Assembly (NCBI GenBank): GCA_015904055.1
Contig: JABMDE010000060.1
Span: 14,469 to 23,342 of the forward strand
From: Nitrospira sp.
Lineage (GTDB): Bacteria; Nitrospirota; Nitrospiria; Nitrospirales; Nitrospiraceae
Direction of reading: 5' to 3'
DNA length: 8,874 nt
Position 1 is the stretch's first letter. Each line of letters begins with the position of its first letter. This document shows positions 1-5,547 of this stretch, piece by piece. The notes under the pieces are model-generated. The model saw only the letters and a program-made list of their open reading frames with translations. It did no database searches and was not told the DNA's origin. Made by a program: the position numbers and the translations under genes.

Positions 1-476
1 CGCCGATAGCGCAGGAGTGCGGCAAAAGCCCGGTCCATTTCCCGTTCGGCGGTCAAAGGATCGTCGAGCGTCACCGCGGCGACCGTCATTCGTTCGAATA
101 CTTCCCGTTGAGTCGAAAAATCCCTGACCATGTGATGCAGATAGGGGGTGCGTGTCCGCTCCGAAAGGCCCGGCGAGCCGGTCAATAAGACGACCGGCGA
201 TCGCTCGGCATAGGCGCAGGCAATGGCATTGACGGTGTTCAATCCTCCGACACAATAGGTGACACAGACAGCGCCGATCCCGTTGATGCGCGCATAGGCG
301 TCTGCGGCAAATCCGGCACAGTCTTCGCGGGTCGTCGCGATGTGTTTGATCGGCGAGGCTTCAATCAGTTGAAAAAGCGAGAGAACATAGTCACCGGGAA
401 TACCGAAAATGTGGCGAACGCCCAGGCGATGCAGGCGGTCCAACACCGCGGAACCGATGGTAGCTTTGTTGCCCAT
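1..476 (-). CDS. TPP-dependent decarboxylase-like protein, PYR domain (unit A, 3' end outside window)
   Basis: This is the N-terminal part of a thiamine-diphosphate enzyme of the pyruvate/indolepyruvate decarboxylase type. ATG is at 474-476, preceded on the minus strand by a GAGGA ribosome site. It has 158 codons before the window edge. What is visible is the PYR domain: the GIPGDY segment near residue 25, the [14 protein letters not shown] segment with the conserved cofactor-activating Glu, the [16 protein letters not shown] segment, and an LHH motif matching the His-His pair of pyruvate/indolepyruvate decarboxylases. Family members run to about 550 residues with central and PP domains, which would lie to the left of the window if present. 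Its protein is identical to the unit B copy. It is divergent from the rRNA methyltransferase gene. The substrate cannot be assigned from this domain alone. Confidence 0.85.
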   Translation of the reverse strand, partial: MGNKATIGSAVLDRLHRLGVRHIFGIPGDYVLSLFQLIEASPIKHIATTREDCAGFAADAYARINGIGAVCVTYCVGGLNTVNAIACAYAERSPVVLLTGSPGLSERTRTPYLHHMVRDFSTQREVFERMTVAAVTLDDPLTAEREMDRAFAALLRYR

Positions 477-501
477 TCTTCTTTATCCTCACATCGCCGG
501 T

Positions 502-531
502 TTGCACACTGCGTCATCAGGAAAACATACT
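502..531 (+). promoter_or_regulatory. Possible sigma-70-like promoter for methyltransferase, unit A
   Basis: TTGCAC (502-507) and CATACT (526-531) are separated by 18 bp. They match the -35 consensus at 3 of 6 positions and the -10 consensus at 4 of 6. The stretch is the same in unit B (5411-5440). The match is weak, and conservation alone does not prove promoter function. Confidence 0.25.
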
Positions 532-625
532 GGCCGAAGTTCGTCAAGCAATGAGCGTGTGATCATCGGATGGACGATTGCCGTCATGTGACCGCTCATG
601 CACAGAGTCAGCTACATCATGTTAC

Positions 626-630
626 AGGAG
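626..630 (+). promoter_or_regulatory. Ribosome binding site that sets the methyltransferase start, unit A
   Basis: AGGAG lies 8 nt before the ATG at 639. This favours the 391-residue product over an in-frame start 23 codons upstream at 570, which has no comparable site and whose extra codons are not preserved as a start in unit B. Confidence 0.75.
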
Positions 631-638
631 ACAAGAAG

Positions 639-1814
639 ATGACATCGATCGCCCAGGTCCGTCTTACGGCACTACGCATCCCGGAGGGACGGCCTCTCTG
701 GCTCTTTGCCAGTCATGTTGGACCGGTTGTTGGTCAAGCAGTAGCTGGAGATTTGGTCGATGTCCTGACCCCCGACGGACAATTTTACGGACGTGGTCTT
801 TATAACCCTGCCTCAAAAATCCGCGTCCGTCTCCTGACATTCGAGGATGAACCCATCGATGAGGCGTTCTGGCGAGGGCGAATTCAGCAGGCGATTCGAT
901 TACGGCAGCGAGTGGTCTCTCAGTCCAATGCCTATCGGCTGATTTATGCCGAAGGCGATCGACTGCCAGGATTGATCGTGGATCGCTACGATCAGCTACT
1001 GGTCATGCAGTGTCTCTCGTTTGGCATGGATAGTCGGAAGGAACTCTTGGCCAACATCCTGATGAAGGAATTGAACCTCACGAGTGTGTATCTGAGGAAC
1101 GAGGCCAAGAGTCGACAACTTGAAGGATTGCCGCTCGAACGGAAGTTTCTCTGCGGGAGCGCCCCAACGCAAGTGGAGATTCACGAAGGGGCTGCGAAGT
1201 TTCTCGTCGATGTCGAGAAAGGGCAGAAGACTGGCTGGTTTTGCGACCAACGGGAAAATCGCCTGGCAGCCGCCAAACTCGCGGCAGGAGCAGACGTATT
1301 GGAAGTATTCTGCCATACCGGCGCCTTCGGCATTCATGCCGCGTTGGCTGGAGCCGTATCAGTGGAGGGTCTCGATGTCAGTCAAGACACATTGGCCATG
1401 GCCCGAACACAGGCCACGATGAACAAGGTGGAGGATCGCTGCACCTATCGCCAGGCCGATGCGTTTGAGGAGATGCGCAAGCTGGTTAAGGCGGGGAAAA
1501 AGTATGACCTGGTGATTCTCGATCCTCCGGCCTTTGCCCGTAGCCAACAGGCACTGGCTGGTGCGTTGACCGGGTATAAAGACGTGAATCTTCTGGGTTT
1601 AAAGCTGCTCAAGCCAGAAGGATTTCTTGTCACCAGCTCCTGTTCCCATCCTGTTTCCGAGGCAGATCTCTGGAAGAGCATCCGCCTCGCAGCACGCGAT
1701 GCCAAGCGAGAGATCCGCTTGATCGAACAACGGGGTCAGAGTGCCGACCATCCGATCCTCGCCAGCATGCCAGAAACGCGGTATCTGAAGTGTTTCATCG
1801 TGCAGGTGTTGTAG
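639..1814 (+). CDS. rlmI: RlmI-type class I SAM-dependent 23S rRNA (cytosine-C5) methyltransferase, unit A
   Basis: The 391-residue protein is close to the length of E. coli RlmI (about 396), which methylates C1962 of 23S rRNA at carbon 5 using S-adenosylmethionine. The family arrangement is complete. An N-terminal PUA-like RNA-binding part (about 5-75) is followed by the linker motif EGDRLPGLIVDRY (105-117). The hallmark GQKTGWFCDQREN is at 195-207, the SAM-binding loop VLEVFCHTGAFG at 220-231, motif IV DPPAFA at 295-300, and SSCSHP at 333-338, where Cys335 is the candidate catalytic thiol. The family assignment is firm. The exact target base is inferred from the family and could differ. The gene is convergent with the exported-protein gene, with parDE between them. 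It differs from the unit B copy at only 6 residues (V31I, V35A, N139K, K194R, D219E, K287R), none in a motif. Confidence 0.9.
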   Translation: MTSIAQVRLTALRIPEGRPLWLFASHVGPVVGQAVAGDLVDVLTPDGQFYGRGLYNPASKIRVRLLTFEDEPIDEAFWRGRIQQAIRLRQRVVSQSNAYRLIYAEGDRLPGLIVDRYDQLLVMQCLSFGMDSRKELLANILMKELNLTSVYLRNEAKSRQLEGLPLERKFLCGSAPTQVEIHEGAAKFLVDVEKGQKTGWFCDQRENRLAAAKLAAGADVLEVFCHTGAFGIHAALAGAVSVEGLDVSQDTLAMARTQATMNKVEDRCTYRQADAFEEMRKLVKAGKKYDLVILDPPAFARSQQALAGALTGYKDVNLLGLKLLKPEGFLVTSSCSHPVSEADLWKSIRLAARDAKREIRLIEQRGQSADHPILASMPETRYLKCFIVQVL

Positions 1815-2075
1815 GGGGAAGATATCTTGGCATTCCTGTCGCTCTGGGCCTCAATGCCCCAAAGGATAATCATGAAGCACAGTTGTCGGATACGAGGGCT
1901 TAGGGTGTGACAGACAAGGTTTTCAGCAGCGAGGTAGGGGGTATCTGAATTTCACACAGTACAGTTTCTTTCGGCGGTGAATGTGAAGGGGAATTAGGAA
2001 ACAGTCACGATGTACTGTTTATGTGGGGGCGGGAAGCGTTTCATAACCTACCCTTAGTGAAGCAGGGCAGGCCGG
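1815..2075. other. Non-coding gap unique to unit A, between methyltransferase and toxin gene
   Basis: No gene is supported in these 261 bp. They have no counterpart in unit B: similarity stops at the methyltransferase stop codon. An imperfect hairpin just after the stop (about 1826-1864, CTTGGCATT against AATGCC-CC-AAAG) could help end transcription but has no T-run. A spaced 7-bp inverted repeat, ACAGTAC (1956-1962) / GTACTGT (2012-2018), is also present, with unknown meaning. Confidence 0.5.
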
Positions 2076-2372
2076 CTAATCGCTTAGATACTGCCATATG
2101 TCCATGCGTTCATGGAGCACACGGACGATAATAATCTGACGATCTTGAATGCGGTAATAGGCCATGTGACGGCTGAGGTGTAGACATCGGTAGCCTGTGC
2201 GTATTTCGTCGCAGGGCTTGCCGAGTTTTGGATTTTTAGCGAGCTGGTGAAATCCCAAATCCAGTTGTTCAAGATACGTGTTGGCTTGGGCTGCACCCCA
2301 CGTTTCAAAAGTAAATTGCCAAATGTCGGCAAGGTCGGTTTCTGCACGAGGGTGTAGAACAATGTCAAACAT
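2076..2372 (-). CDS. parE: ParE/RelE-superfamily toxin
   Basis: This 98-residue protein belongs to the RelE/ParE toxin superfamily. The features seen are an N-terminal beta-strand and helix (HPRAETDLADIWQFTFETWG), the central GxR-x-L-H-L segment around residues 60-70, and the C-terminal RHMAYYRIQDRQIIIVRVLHERMD stretch typical of ParE-type members. In the family, ParE proteins poison DNA gyrase, while RelE members cut mRNA on the ribosome. The ParD-like partner makes the gyrase type more likely, but the target is inferred. ATG at 2370-2372 overlaps the end of the antitoxin gene by 8 nt, the usual translational coupling of such pairs. The gene is intact and is absent from unit B. Confidence 0.88.
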   Translation of the reverse strand: MFDIVLHPRAETDLADIWQFTFETWGAAQANTYLEQLDLGFHQLAKNPKLGKPCDEIRTGYRCLHLSRHMAYYRIQDRQIIIVRVLHERMDIWQYLSD

Positions 2373-2616
2373 TCTGACCCGCGCGGCGGTTAGCGGTGCG
2401 GATGATATTTTTCATATTGAGCTTTTTAGGCTTGCCGCTATTCTCCCCTTCAATGAGAGCAAGACGGAGCGCCGCAAGTTTCTGCTCGCGTTCTTCAAGC
2501 AACCGCAATGCCTGCCGAACCACTTCGCTGGCTGAACCATAACGACCATCGTGTAATTGATTGGCTATGAAGTCAGTAAAATGGTCGCCAAGGATGAGGC
2601 TGGTGTTTTTAGACAT
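2365..2616 (-). CDS. parD: ParD-family (CC2985-like) antitoxin
   Basis: This 83-residue antitoxin starts at MSKNTSLILGDHF. The ATG at 2614-2616 follows a GGGGGT site, and the 34 in-frame codons upstream of it look non-coding. The N-terminal half is a ribbon-helix-helix DNA-binding fold, with the family signature DGRYGSASEVVRQALRLLEE at about residues 22-41. The C-terminal tail, lysine- and arginine-rich in its last third, would wrap and neutralise the toxin. It is the promoter-proximal gene of a two-gene operon and probably represses its own promoter together with the toxin. Confidence 0.9.
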   Translation of the reverse strand: MSKNTSLILGDHFTDFIANQLHDGRYGSASEVVRQALRLLEEREQKLAALRLALIEGENSGKPKKLNMKNIIRTANRRAGQNV

Positions 2617-2700
2617 AATGATACCCCCACAAGTGAGTACCATAAAGTACCATGAAATAATATCTATGCCAAACGGAAAGATTAAGGTGGCGACACGGCT
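2617..2700 (-). promoter_or_regulatory. parDE promoter and candidate operator
   Basis: Two direct copies of AGTACCAT (2636-2643 and 2646-2653, plus-strand reading) are spaced 10 bp apart, one helical turn. Immediately upstream in the direction of transcription is TATTAT (minus-strand reading of 2657-2662), a 5-of-6 match to a -10 box; its -35 partner is weak. Ribbon-helix-helix antitoxins commonly bind short repeats at such spacing, so this is a plausible autoregulatory operator. The region is AT-richer than the surroundings. The rest of the gap up to 2834 shows no gene. Confidence 0.5.
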
Positions 2701-2834
2701 CGTTCCACTACGTACCACCTGTGAAACGGTGGAGGGATATCAACAGACAACGAGGAGTAGGTAGATGGTTGTGAAAAAGGGTAGGGAGTCATTAATTAAG
2801 ATCGCTGCGCGAGCTATTGGTGCACCACTGCGGT

Positions 2835-3545
2835 TCAATCTTCCACGCCCATGCCGATCACGATGAGGACCGCATAGTCTTGCTTCGTGCAGCCCTCGAC
2901 CGGAGGCATCGCTCCCCCTGGTGCAACGGGAAATGCCGTCTGCTTTGCGTTGGCCGGTGAGCACGGACCACCCGCCGTCGCCGGTGTGTAACGCGCGGAA
3001 CGGCAGGCCAGGTGGGTCACATCGTAGAGCGTTGCGCCTTGATCGAGCTCCCAGCGTCTATCGCCATGACTATCGGCGGGATGAATCGTCAGCACGGCGG
3101 TCACCTTGCGGGCGCCCGTGACCACATATTTTCCAGGAAGGAGTGGAACGGTTGGTTGCTCCATGATCAAGCCGTGTTCCTCCAGCCACCAGTCGGCTTC
3201 ATCAAACTTCCAACGCGCCGGGGCGACGCCATCAGCATCCTTCAATGATGGATAGCGGTTCAGCTTCACGCCTCGAGGACCTGGGTCCAGCGGCCACAGA
3301 CCCCATGATTGCGCGCCGTTCCCGGAGGTTGAACCGGGATCGCCCAATGCCGCGATGTATTGTGTGGAGATACGCTTGAACTTTGTCTGCCCTCCGCTTG
3401 CGGCGTACATCGGTTGAGCCACGAAGGCAATGGCCACCAGCAGCACCGTTGCCAGGCAGGCGCGGTGAATGGAGCACAGCATGCTCCTCGTGCGTTCCGA
3501 TGTAGCATTAGTACACATTCCGATGGTTCTCAGGAGTGACATCAT
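2835..3545 (-). CDS. Exported protein of unknown function, unit A
   Basis: I do not recognise this 236-residue protein. An unusually long N-terminal region precedes a hydrophobic core (about 31-44) and a likely signal-peptidase site near residue 48 (MYA/ASG). This predicts export to the periplasm or beyond and a mature protein of about 188 residues. A start at Met22 would give a more ordinary signal peptide, but the MM at residues 1-2 follows an AAAGGAG ribosome site 9 nt away. The mature part has a Trp-rich block (WGLWPLDPGPRGVKL at 81-95, DWWLEEHG at 118-125), three cysteines (181, 195, 219) and a hydrophobic C-terminus. There are no transmembrane segments after the signal. It lies downstream of the hydrolase on the same strand after 168 bp and is convergent with the methyltransferase. 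It could be a small periplasmic beta-rich protein; no function is claimed. Confidence 0.8.
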   Translation of the reverse strand: MMSLLRTIGMCTNATSERTRSMLCSIHRACLATVLLVAIAFVAQPMYAASGGQTKFKRISTQYIAALGDPGSTSGNGAQSWGLWPLDPGPRGVKLNRYPSLKDADGVAPARWKFDEADWWLEEHGLIMEQPTVPLLPGKYVVTGARKVTAVLTIHPADSHGDRRWELDQGATLYDVTHLACRSARYTPATAGGPCSPANAKQTAFPVAPGGAMPPVEGCTKQDYAVLIVIGMGVED

Positions 3546-3713
3546 CGCGCGATGCTCCTTTCAGGCCGGATCAGTAACCACCAGACCACCGCCATCTTGT
3601 ACCAGGCCAGCCATAGGGATATCCAGAAAGGCATTAGTCTCGCATTGTGAGACTGGTATTTCTGAGAGGGCTTCCTACAGAGAAGTGACGTGTATCCAAG
3701 TGTGGACGTTGGG
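3546..3713. promoter_or_regulatory. Intergenic region upstream of exported-protein gene, unit A
   Basis: These 168 bp lie between the hydrolase remnant and the exported-protein gene. They are clearly similar to the unit B counterpart, but the possible short reading frames are broken in one copy or the other, so I call no gene. The only clear element is the ribosome site AAAGGAG (minus strand, about 3551-3557). A 6-bp stem, AGTCTC (3636-3641) / GAGACT (3649-3654), exists in this copy only. Confidence 0.5.
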
Positions 3714-4619
3714 TTAGCAACGCTCATCCTGGCTTTGTAGCCAACTGAGGATCTCCTGGGTGATTCGCTGGGGATCGTCCTGATGTACAAAATGTCCTGA
3801 GTTCTCCAGCCGTACGACCGTCAGATGGGTCACGAGTTTCTCCAGGCCGTCGAGGTTCTCGCGCGCCAGAGCCTGGTCCTTCAGGCCTCAGATGACGAGT
3901 GTCGGGATATCGATAACTGGATAGCCCAGCTTCCGCTGGCGGGCAGCGCCGCCTCCTCGTAGGGCGGCGCGGTAGTAATTCAGCATGGCGGTGAGTGCGC
4001 CTGGTGCACAAGCCTGTTGCCGATACAGGTGCACGATATCGTCCGGAAGATGTTCGGGCTGAACCCGCATGTGTTCGAAGATCGCACCGATGACGCGTGC
4101 GCGACCGGCCGCCAGCACGATTTCTGGAAGCCAGGGGATTTGAAACAGTGCCGCGTACCAGGATCGGTGGAACTGCCGCCAGTGATGCAACTCATGCTTG
4201 AAGCGGGCAGGATGCGGGGCGTTCAATAGGACCAGCGATTCCAGATAAGCCGGATGGCGCATCGCGTATAGCCAGGCGATGATTCCACCCCAGTCGTGCC
4301 CGACCAGGACGACACGGGATGCCTTCGCGGCCTCGATCAGTGCGGTCACATCTTCCAGCAATGCTTCGATGCGATAGGCAGCAAGATCTGCCGGTCTGGT
4401 TGTGCCGGCGTAGCCCCGCAAGTCCGGAGCCCAGACACGATACCCCGCTTGTGCCAGGGGCGAGATCTGATGACGCCAGGAAATGGCCGATTCCGGGAAT
4501 CCGTGCAAACACAGCAGCAGTTGATCGCCGGATCCAGCGACGGCTACTCGAAACGACAGATGGTTGGCAGAGACTTGCTGAAAAGCAGTGATATGTTCGC
4601 CGACGGATGTTGTCAGCAT
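3714..4619 (-). pseudogene. Epoxide-hydrolase-like alpha/beta hydrolase, interrupted by a nonsense codon (unit A)
   Basis: This is the same gene as the intact unit B hydrolase, but TGA at 3888-3890 replaces the Trp244 codon (TGG in unit B). A 243-residue product is left, ending at DIPTLVI. The reading frame continues downstream for 57 more codons to a TAA at 3714-3716 without further damage, and still encodes the acid residue Asp (GLKDQALA) and the catalytic His (SGHFVHQ). The HGFPE oxyanion segment (39-43) and nucleophile Asp109 in GHDWGG remain before the stop. Without the acid and His the truncated product should be inactive. The damage is a single base change, so it is recent, or it is a sequencing error, or the stop is read through. 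The gene starts 3 nt after the upstream unknown gene ends and has no obvious ribosome site of its own, which suggests translational coupling. Confidence 0.85.
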
Positions 4620-4622
4620 CTG

Positions 4623-4934
4623 CTAATCGCTGGGAGGCTCGAAGTGTCCAGATGGGCGTTGGAGCCAGGGGACTGAAGCTTGGCGGGCTTGTTTTGCCAA
4701 ACTCCGCAGACTCATCTCAGCTGCGCGTAATAGTTTTGGATCACCGGCTTGCATAAGTGCTGTGAGGAGAACGTAGAGAGATCGGTCCATCCGCGAGCCG
4801 GCTAAAATTCGATCTGTGACTGGATCAATGAGAGAGGGAGGCGGCTCTTCTGGATCCTCTGCATCGTGAAACAGATAATCAAACGAGCGGGGATCGTCGA
4901 TAGATGGGGCGCCGATAGCGCAGGAGTGCGGCAA
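4623..4934 (-). CDS. Unknown protein, C-terminal part joined to foreign 5' sequence at the unit junction (unit A)
   Basis: I do not recognise this gene. The part shared with unit B begins at about 4898 and encodes about 91 residues: an acidic, proline-rich start ([16 protein letters not shown]) followed by helical sequence with a run of Leu, Ala and Arg, and an [13 protein letters not shown] end. The stretch upstream (4899-4934, from a TTG) is TPP-enzyme sequence read in another frame, so the native 5' end is missing. A TTG at 4932-4934 could give 103 residues; an internal ATG at 4788-4790 could give 55. All five base differences from unit B in this part are silent, so the reading frame is real. 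It stops 3 nt before the hydrolase ATG, which implies one operon and perhaps a linked role. Confidence 0.6.
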   Translation of the reverse strand: MPHSCAIGAPSIDDPRSFDYLFHDAEDPEEPPPSLIDPVTDRILAGSRMDRSLYVLLTALMQAGDPKLLRAAEMSLRSLAKQARQASVPWLQRPSGHFEPPSD

Positions 4935-5385
4935 AAGCCCGGTCCATTTCCCGTTCGGCGGTCAAAGGATCGTCGAGCGTCACCGCGGCGACCGTCATGC
5001 GCTCGAACACCTCCCGTTGAGTCGAAAAATCCCTGACCATGTGATGCAGATAGGGGGTGCGTGTGCGCTCCGAAAGGCCCGGCGAGCCGGTCAATAAGAC
5101 GACCGGCGATCGTTCGGCATAGGCGCAGGCAATGGCATTGACGGTGTTTAATCCTCCGACGCAATAGGTAACGCAGACGGCGCCGATCCCGTTGATGCGC
5201 GCATAGGCGTCTGCGGCAAATCCGGCGCAGTCTTCGCGGGTCGTCGCGATGTGTTTGATCGGCGAGGCTTCAATCAGTTGAAAAAGCGAGAGGACATAGT
5301 CGCCGGGAATGCCGAAAATATGGCGAACGCCCAGGCGATGCAGGCGGTCCAACACTGCGGAACCGATGGTAGCTTTGTTGCCCAT
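4879..5385 (-). CDS. TPP-dependent decarboxylase-like protein, 3'-truncated to its PYR domain (unit B)
   Basis: This 168-residue frame encodes the PYR domain of a pyruvate/indolepyruvate decarboxylase-like enzyme, with GIPGDY near residue 25, the conserved Glu in [30 protein letters not shown], and the LHH motif. After RRPIY (158-162) the sequence crosses the unit junction and ends within six residues (RRSPLV, TGA at 4879-4881). Normal enzymes are about 550 residues, so the central and PP domains, which hold the Mg-diphosphate site, are missing and it cannot be a complete decarboxylase. The 158 codons shared with unit A encode an identical protein. PYR-only subunits of this size do exist, for example the alpha subunit of sulfopyruvate decarboxylase, but no PP-domain partner is in view. 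The 3' end overlaps the 5' part of the unknown gene of unit A. A GAGGA ribosome site precedes the ATG. Confidence 0.75.
   Translation of the reverse strand: MGNKATIGSAVLDRLHRLGVRHIFGIPGDYVLSLFQLIEASPIKHIATTREDCAGFAADAYARINGIGAVCVTYCVGGLNTVNAIACAYAERSPVVLLTGSPGLSERTRTPYLHHMVRDFSTQREVFERMTVAAVTLDDPLTAEREMDRAFAALLRYRRPIYRRSPLV
4900..4909. repeat. Junction between cassette units A and B
   Basis: Ten bases, ATAGATGGGG, lie between the last base shared by both right ends (4899, equal to 8874) and the first base shared by both left ends (4910, equal to 1). The breakpoint is in or next to this tract. On the minus strand the TPP-enzyme frame reads RRPIY into it, as expected for the native enzyme (family pattern R-P-V/I-Y), and then leaves homology, so the break probably lies near 4899-4902. 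No insertion sequence or long direct repeat marks the site. Confidence 0.75.
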
Positions 5386-5547
5386 TCTTCTTTATCCTCA
5401 CATCGCCGGTTTGCACACTGCGTCATCAGGAAAACATACTGGCCGAGGTTCGTCAAGCAATGAGCGTGTGATCATCGGGTTGATGATCGCCGTCATGTGA
5501 CCGCTCATGCACAGAGTCAGATACACCATGTTACAGGAGACAAGAAG
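5386..5547. promoter_or_regulatory. Divergent intergenic region with nested inverted repeats, unit B
   Basis: This is the counterpart of 477-638. It contains a perfect 7-bp inverted repeat GATCATC (5470-5476) / GATGATC (5482-5488) with a 5-nt loop, nested inside ATGAGCG (5460-5466) / CGCTCAT (5502-5508). The inner stem is only 4 bp in unit A; the outer arms are conserved. The location between divergent genes suggests an operator or leader structure for the methyltransferase. The weak TTGCAC/CATACT promoter candidate is at 5411-5440. Confidence 0.5.
5535..5539 (+). promoter_or_regulatory. Ribosome binding site that sets the methyltransferase start, unit B
   Basis: AGGAG lies 8 nt before the ATG at 5548, as in unit A. 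This supports the 391-residue product over an in-frame start 17 codons upstream at 5497. Confidence 0.75.

Larger units (their letters stand above)
477..638. promoter_or_regulatory. Divergent intergenic region, unit A
   Basis: These 162 bp separate the minus-strand TPP-enzyme gene from the plus-strand methyltransferase and must hold promoters for both. The half near the TPP gene (477-556) is almost identical to the unit B counterpart. A 7-bp inverted repeat ATGAGCG (551-557) / CGCTCAT (593-599) is present in both units and brackets a variable centre. No operator can be named. Confidence 0.6.
1..4899. repeat. Tandem cassette, unit A
   Basis: This is the first of two head-to-tail copies of a multi-gene cassette. 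Positions 1-1814 match 4910-6723 at an offset of 4909 with no indel seen, and about 2833-4899 match about 6808-8874 at an offset of 3975. The intervening 1815 to about 2832 is not shared and contains the parDE pair. Gene order and orientation are the same in both units. The copies differ by a few percent, mostly silently. The true left border is unknown because the window starts there. Confidence 0.95.

Noticed and set aside
342..554. Plus-strand open frame of 70 codons, also found at 5251-5463
   Set aside because: It lies opposite the conserved TPP-enzyme PYR domain and the divergent promoter region. Its preservation follows from the real gene, and it has no ribosome site.
996..1337. Minus-strand open frame opposite the methyltransferase, with a longer version at 5743-6246 in unit B
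   Set aside because: It is antisense to a strongly conserved coding region, differs in length between copies, and resembles no protein family.
1912..2750. CAGACAA present on both sides of the parDE region as a possible target-site duplication
   Set aside because: It is only seven bases, not at the homology borders, and there is no transposase or terminal inverted repeat.
3542..3631. Possible small membrane protein (MPFWISLWLAWYKMAVVWW) between hydrolase and exported protein on the minus strand
   Set aside because: The same frame in unit B reads Met-Ser-Phe-stop, so the frame is not conserved although the DNA is.
3636..3654. AGTCTC/GAGACT hairpin downstream of the hydrolase as a terminator
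   Set aside because: It has a 6-bp stem, no T-run in either direction, and is absent from the unit B counterpart.
4017..4676. Several plus-strand frames across the hydrolase (for example 4296-4676 and 8424-8651)
   Set aside because: They are shadows of the hydrolase coding strand; the catalytic motifs are all on the minus strand.
4879..5385. Genuine two-subunit TPP enzyme (sulfopyruvate decarboxylase alpha type)
   Set aside because: The length fits, but the sequence ends at the repeat junction, carries the LHH motif of one-chain decarboxylases, and has no PP-domain partner in the window.
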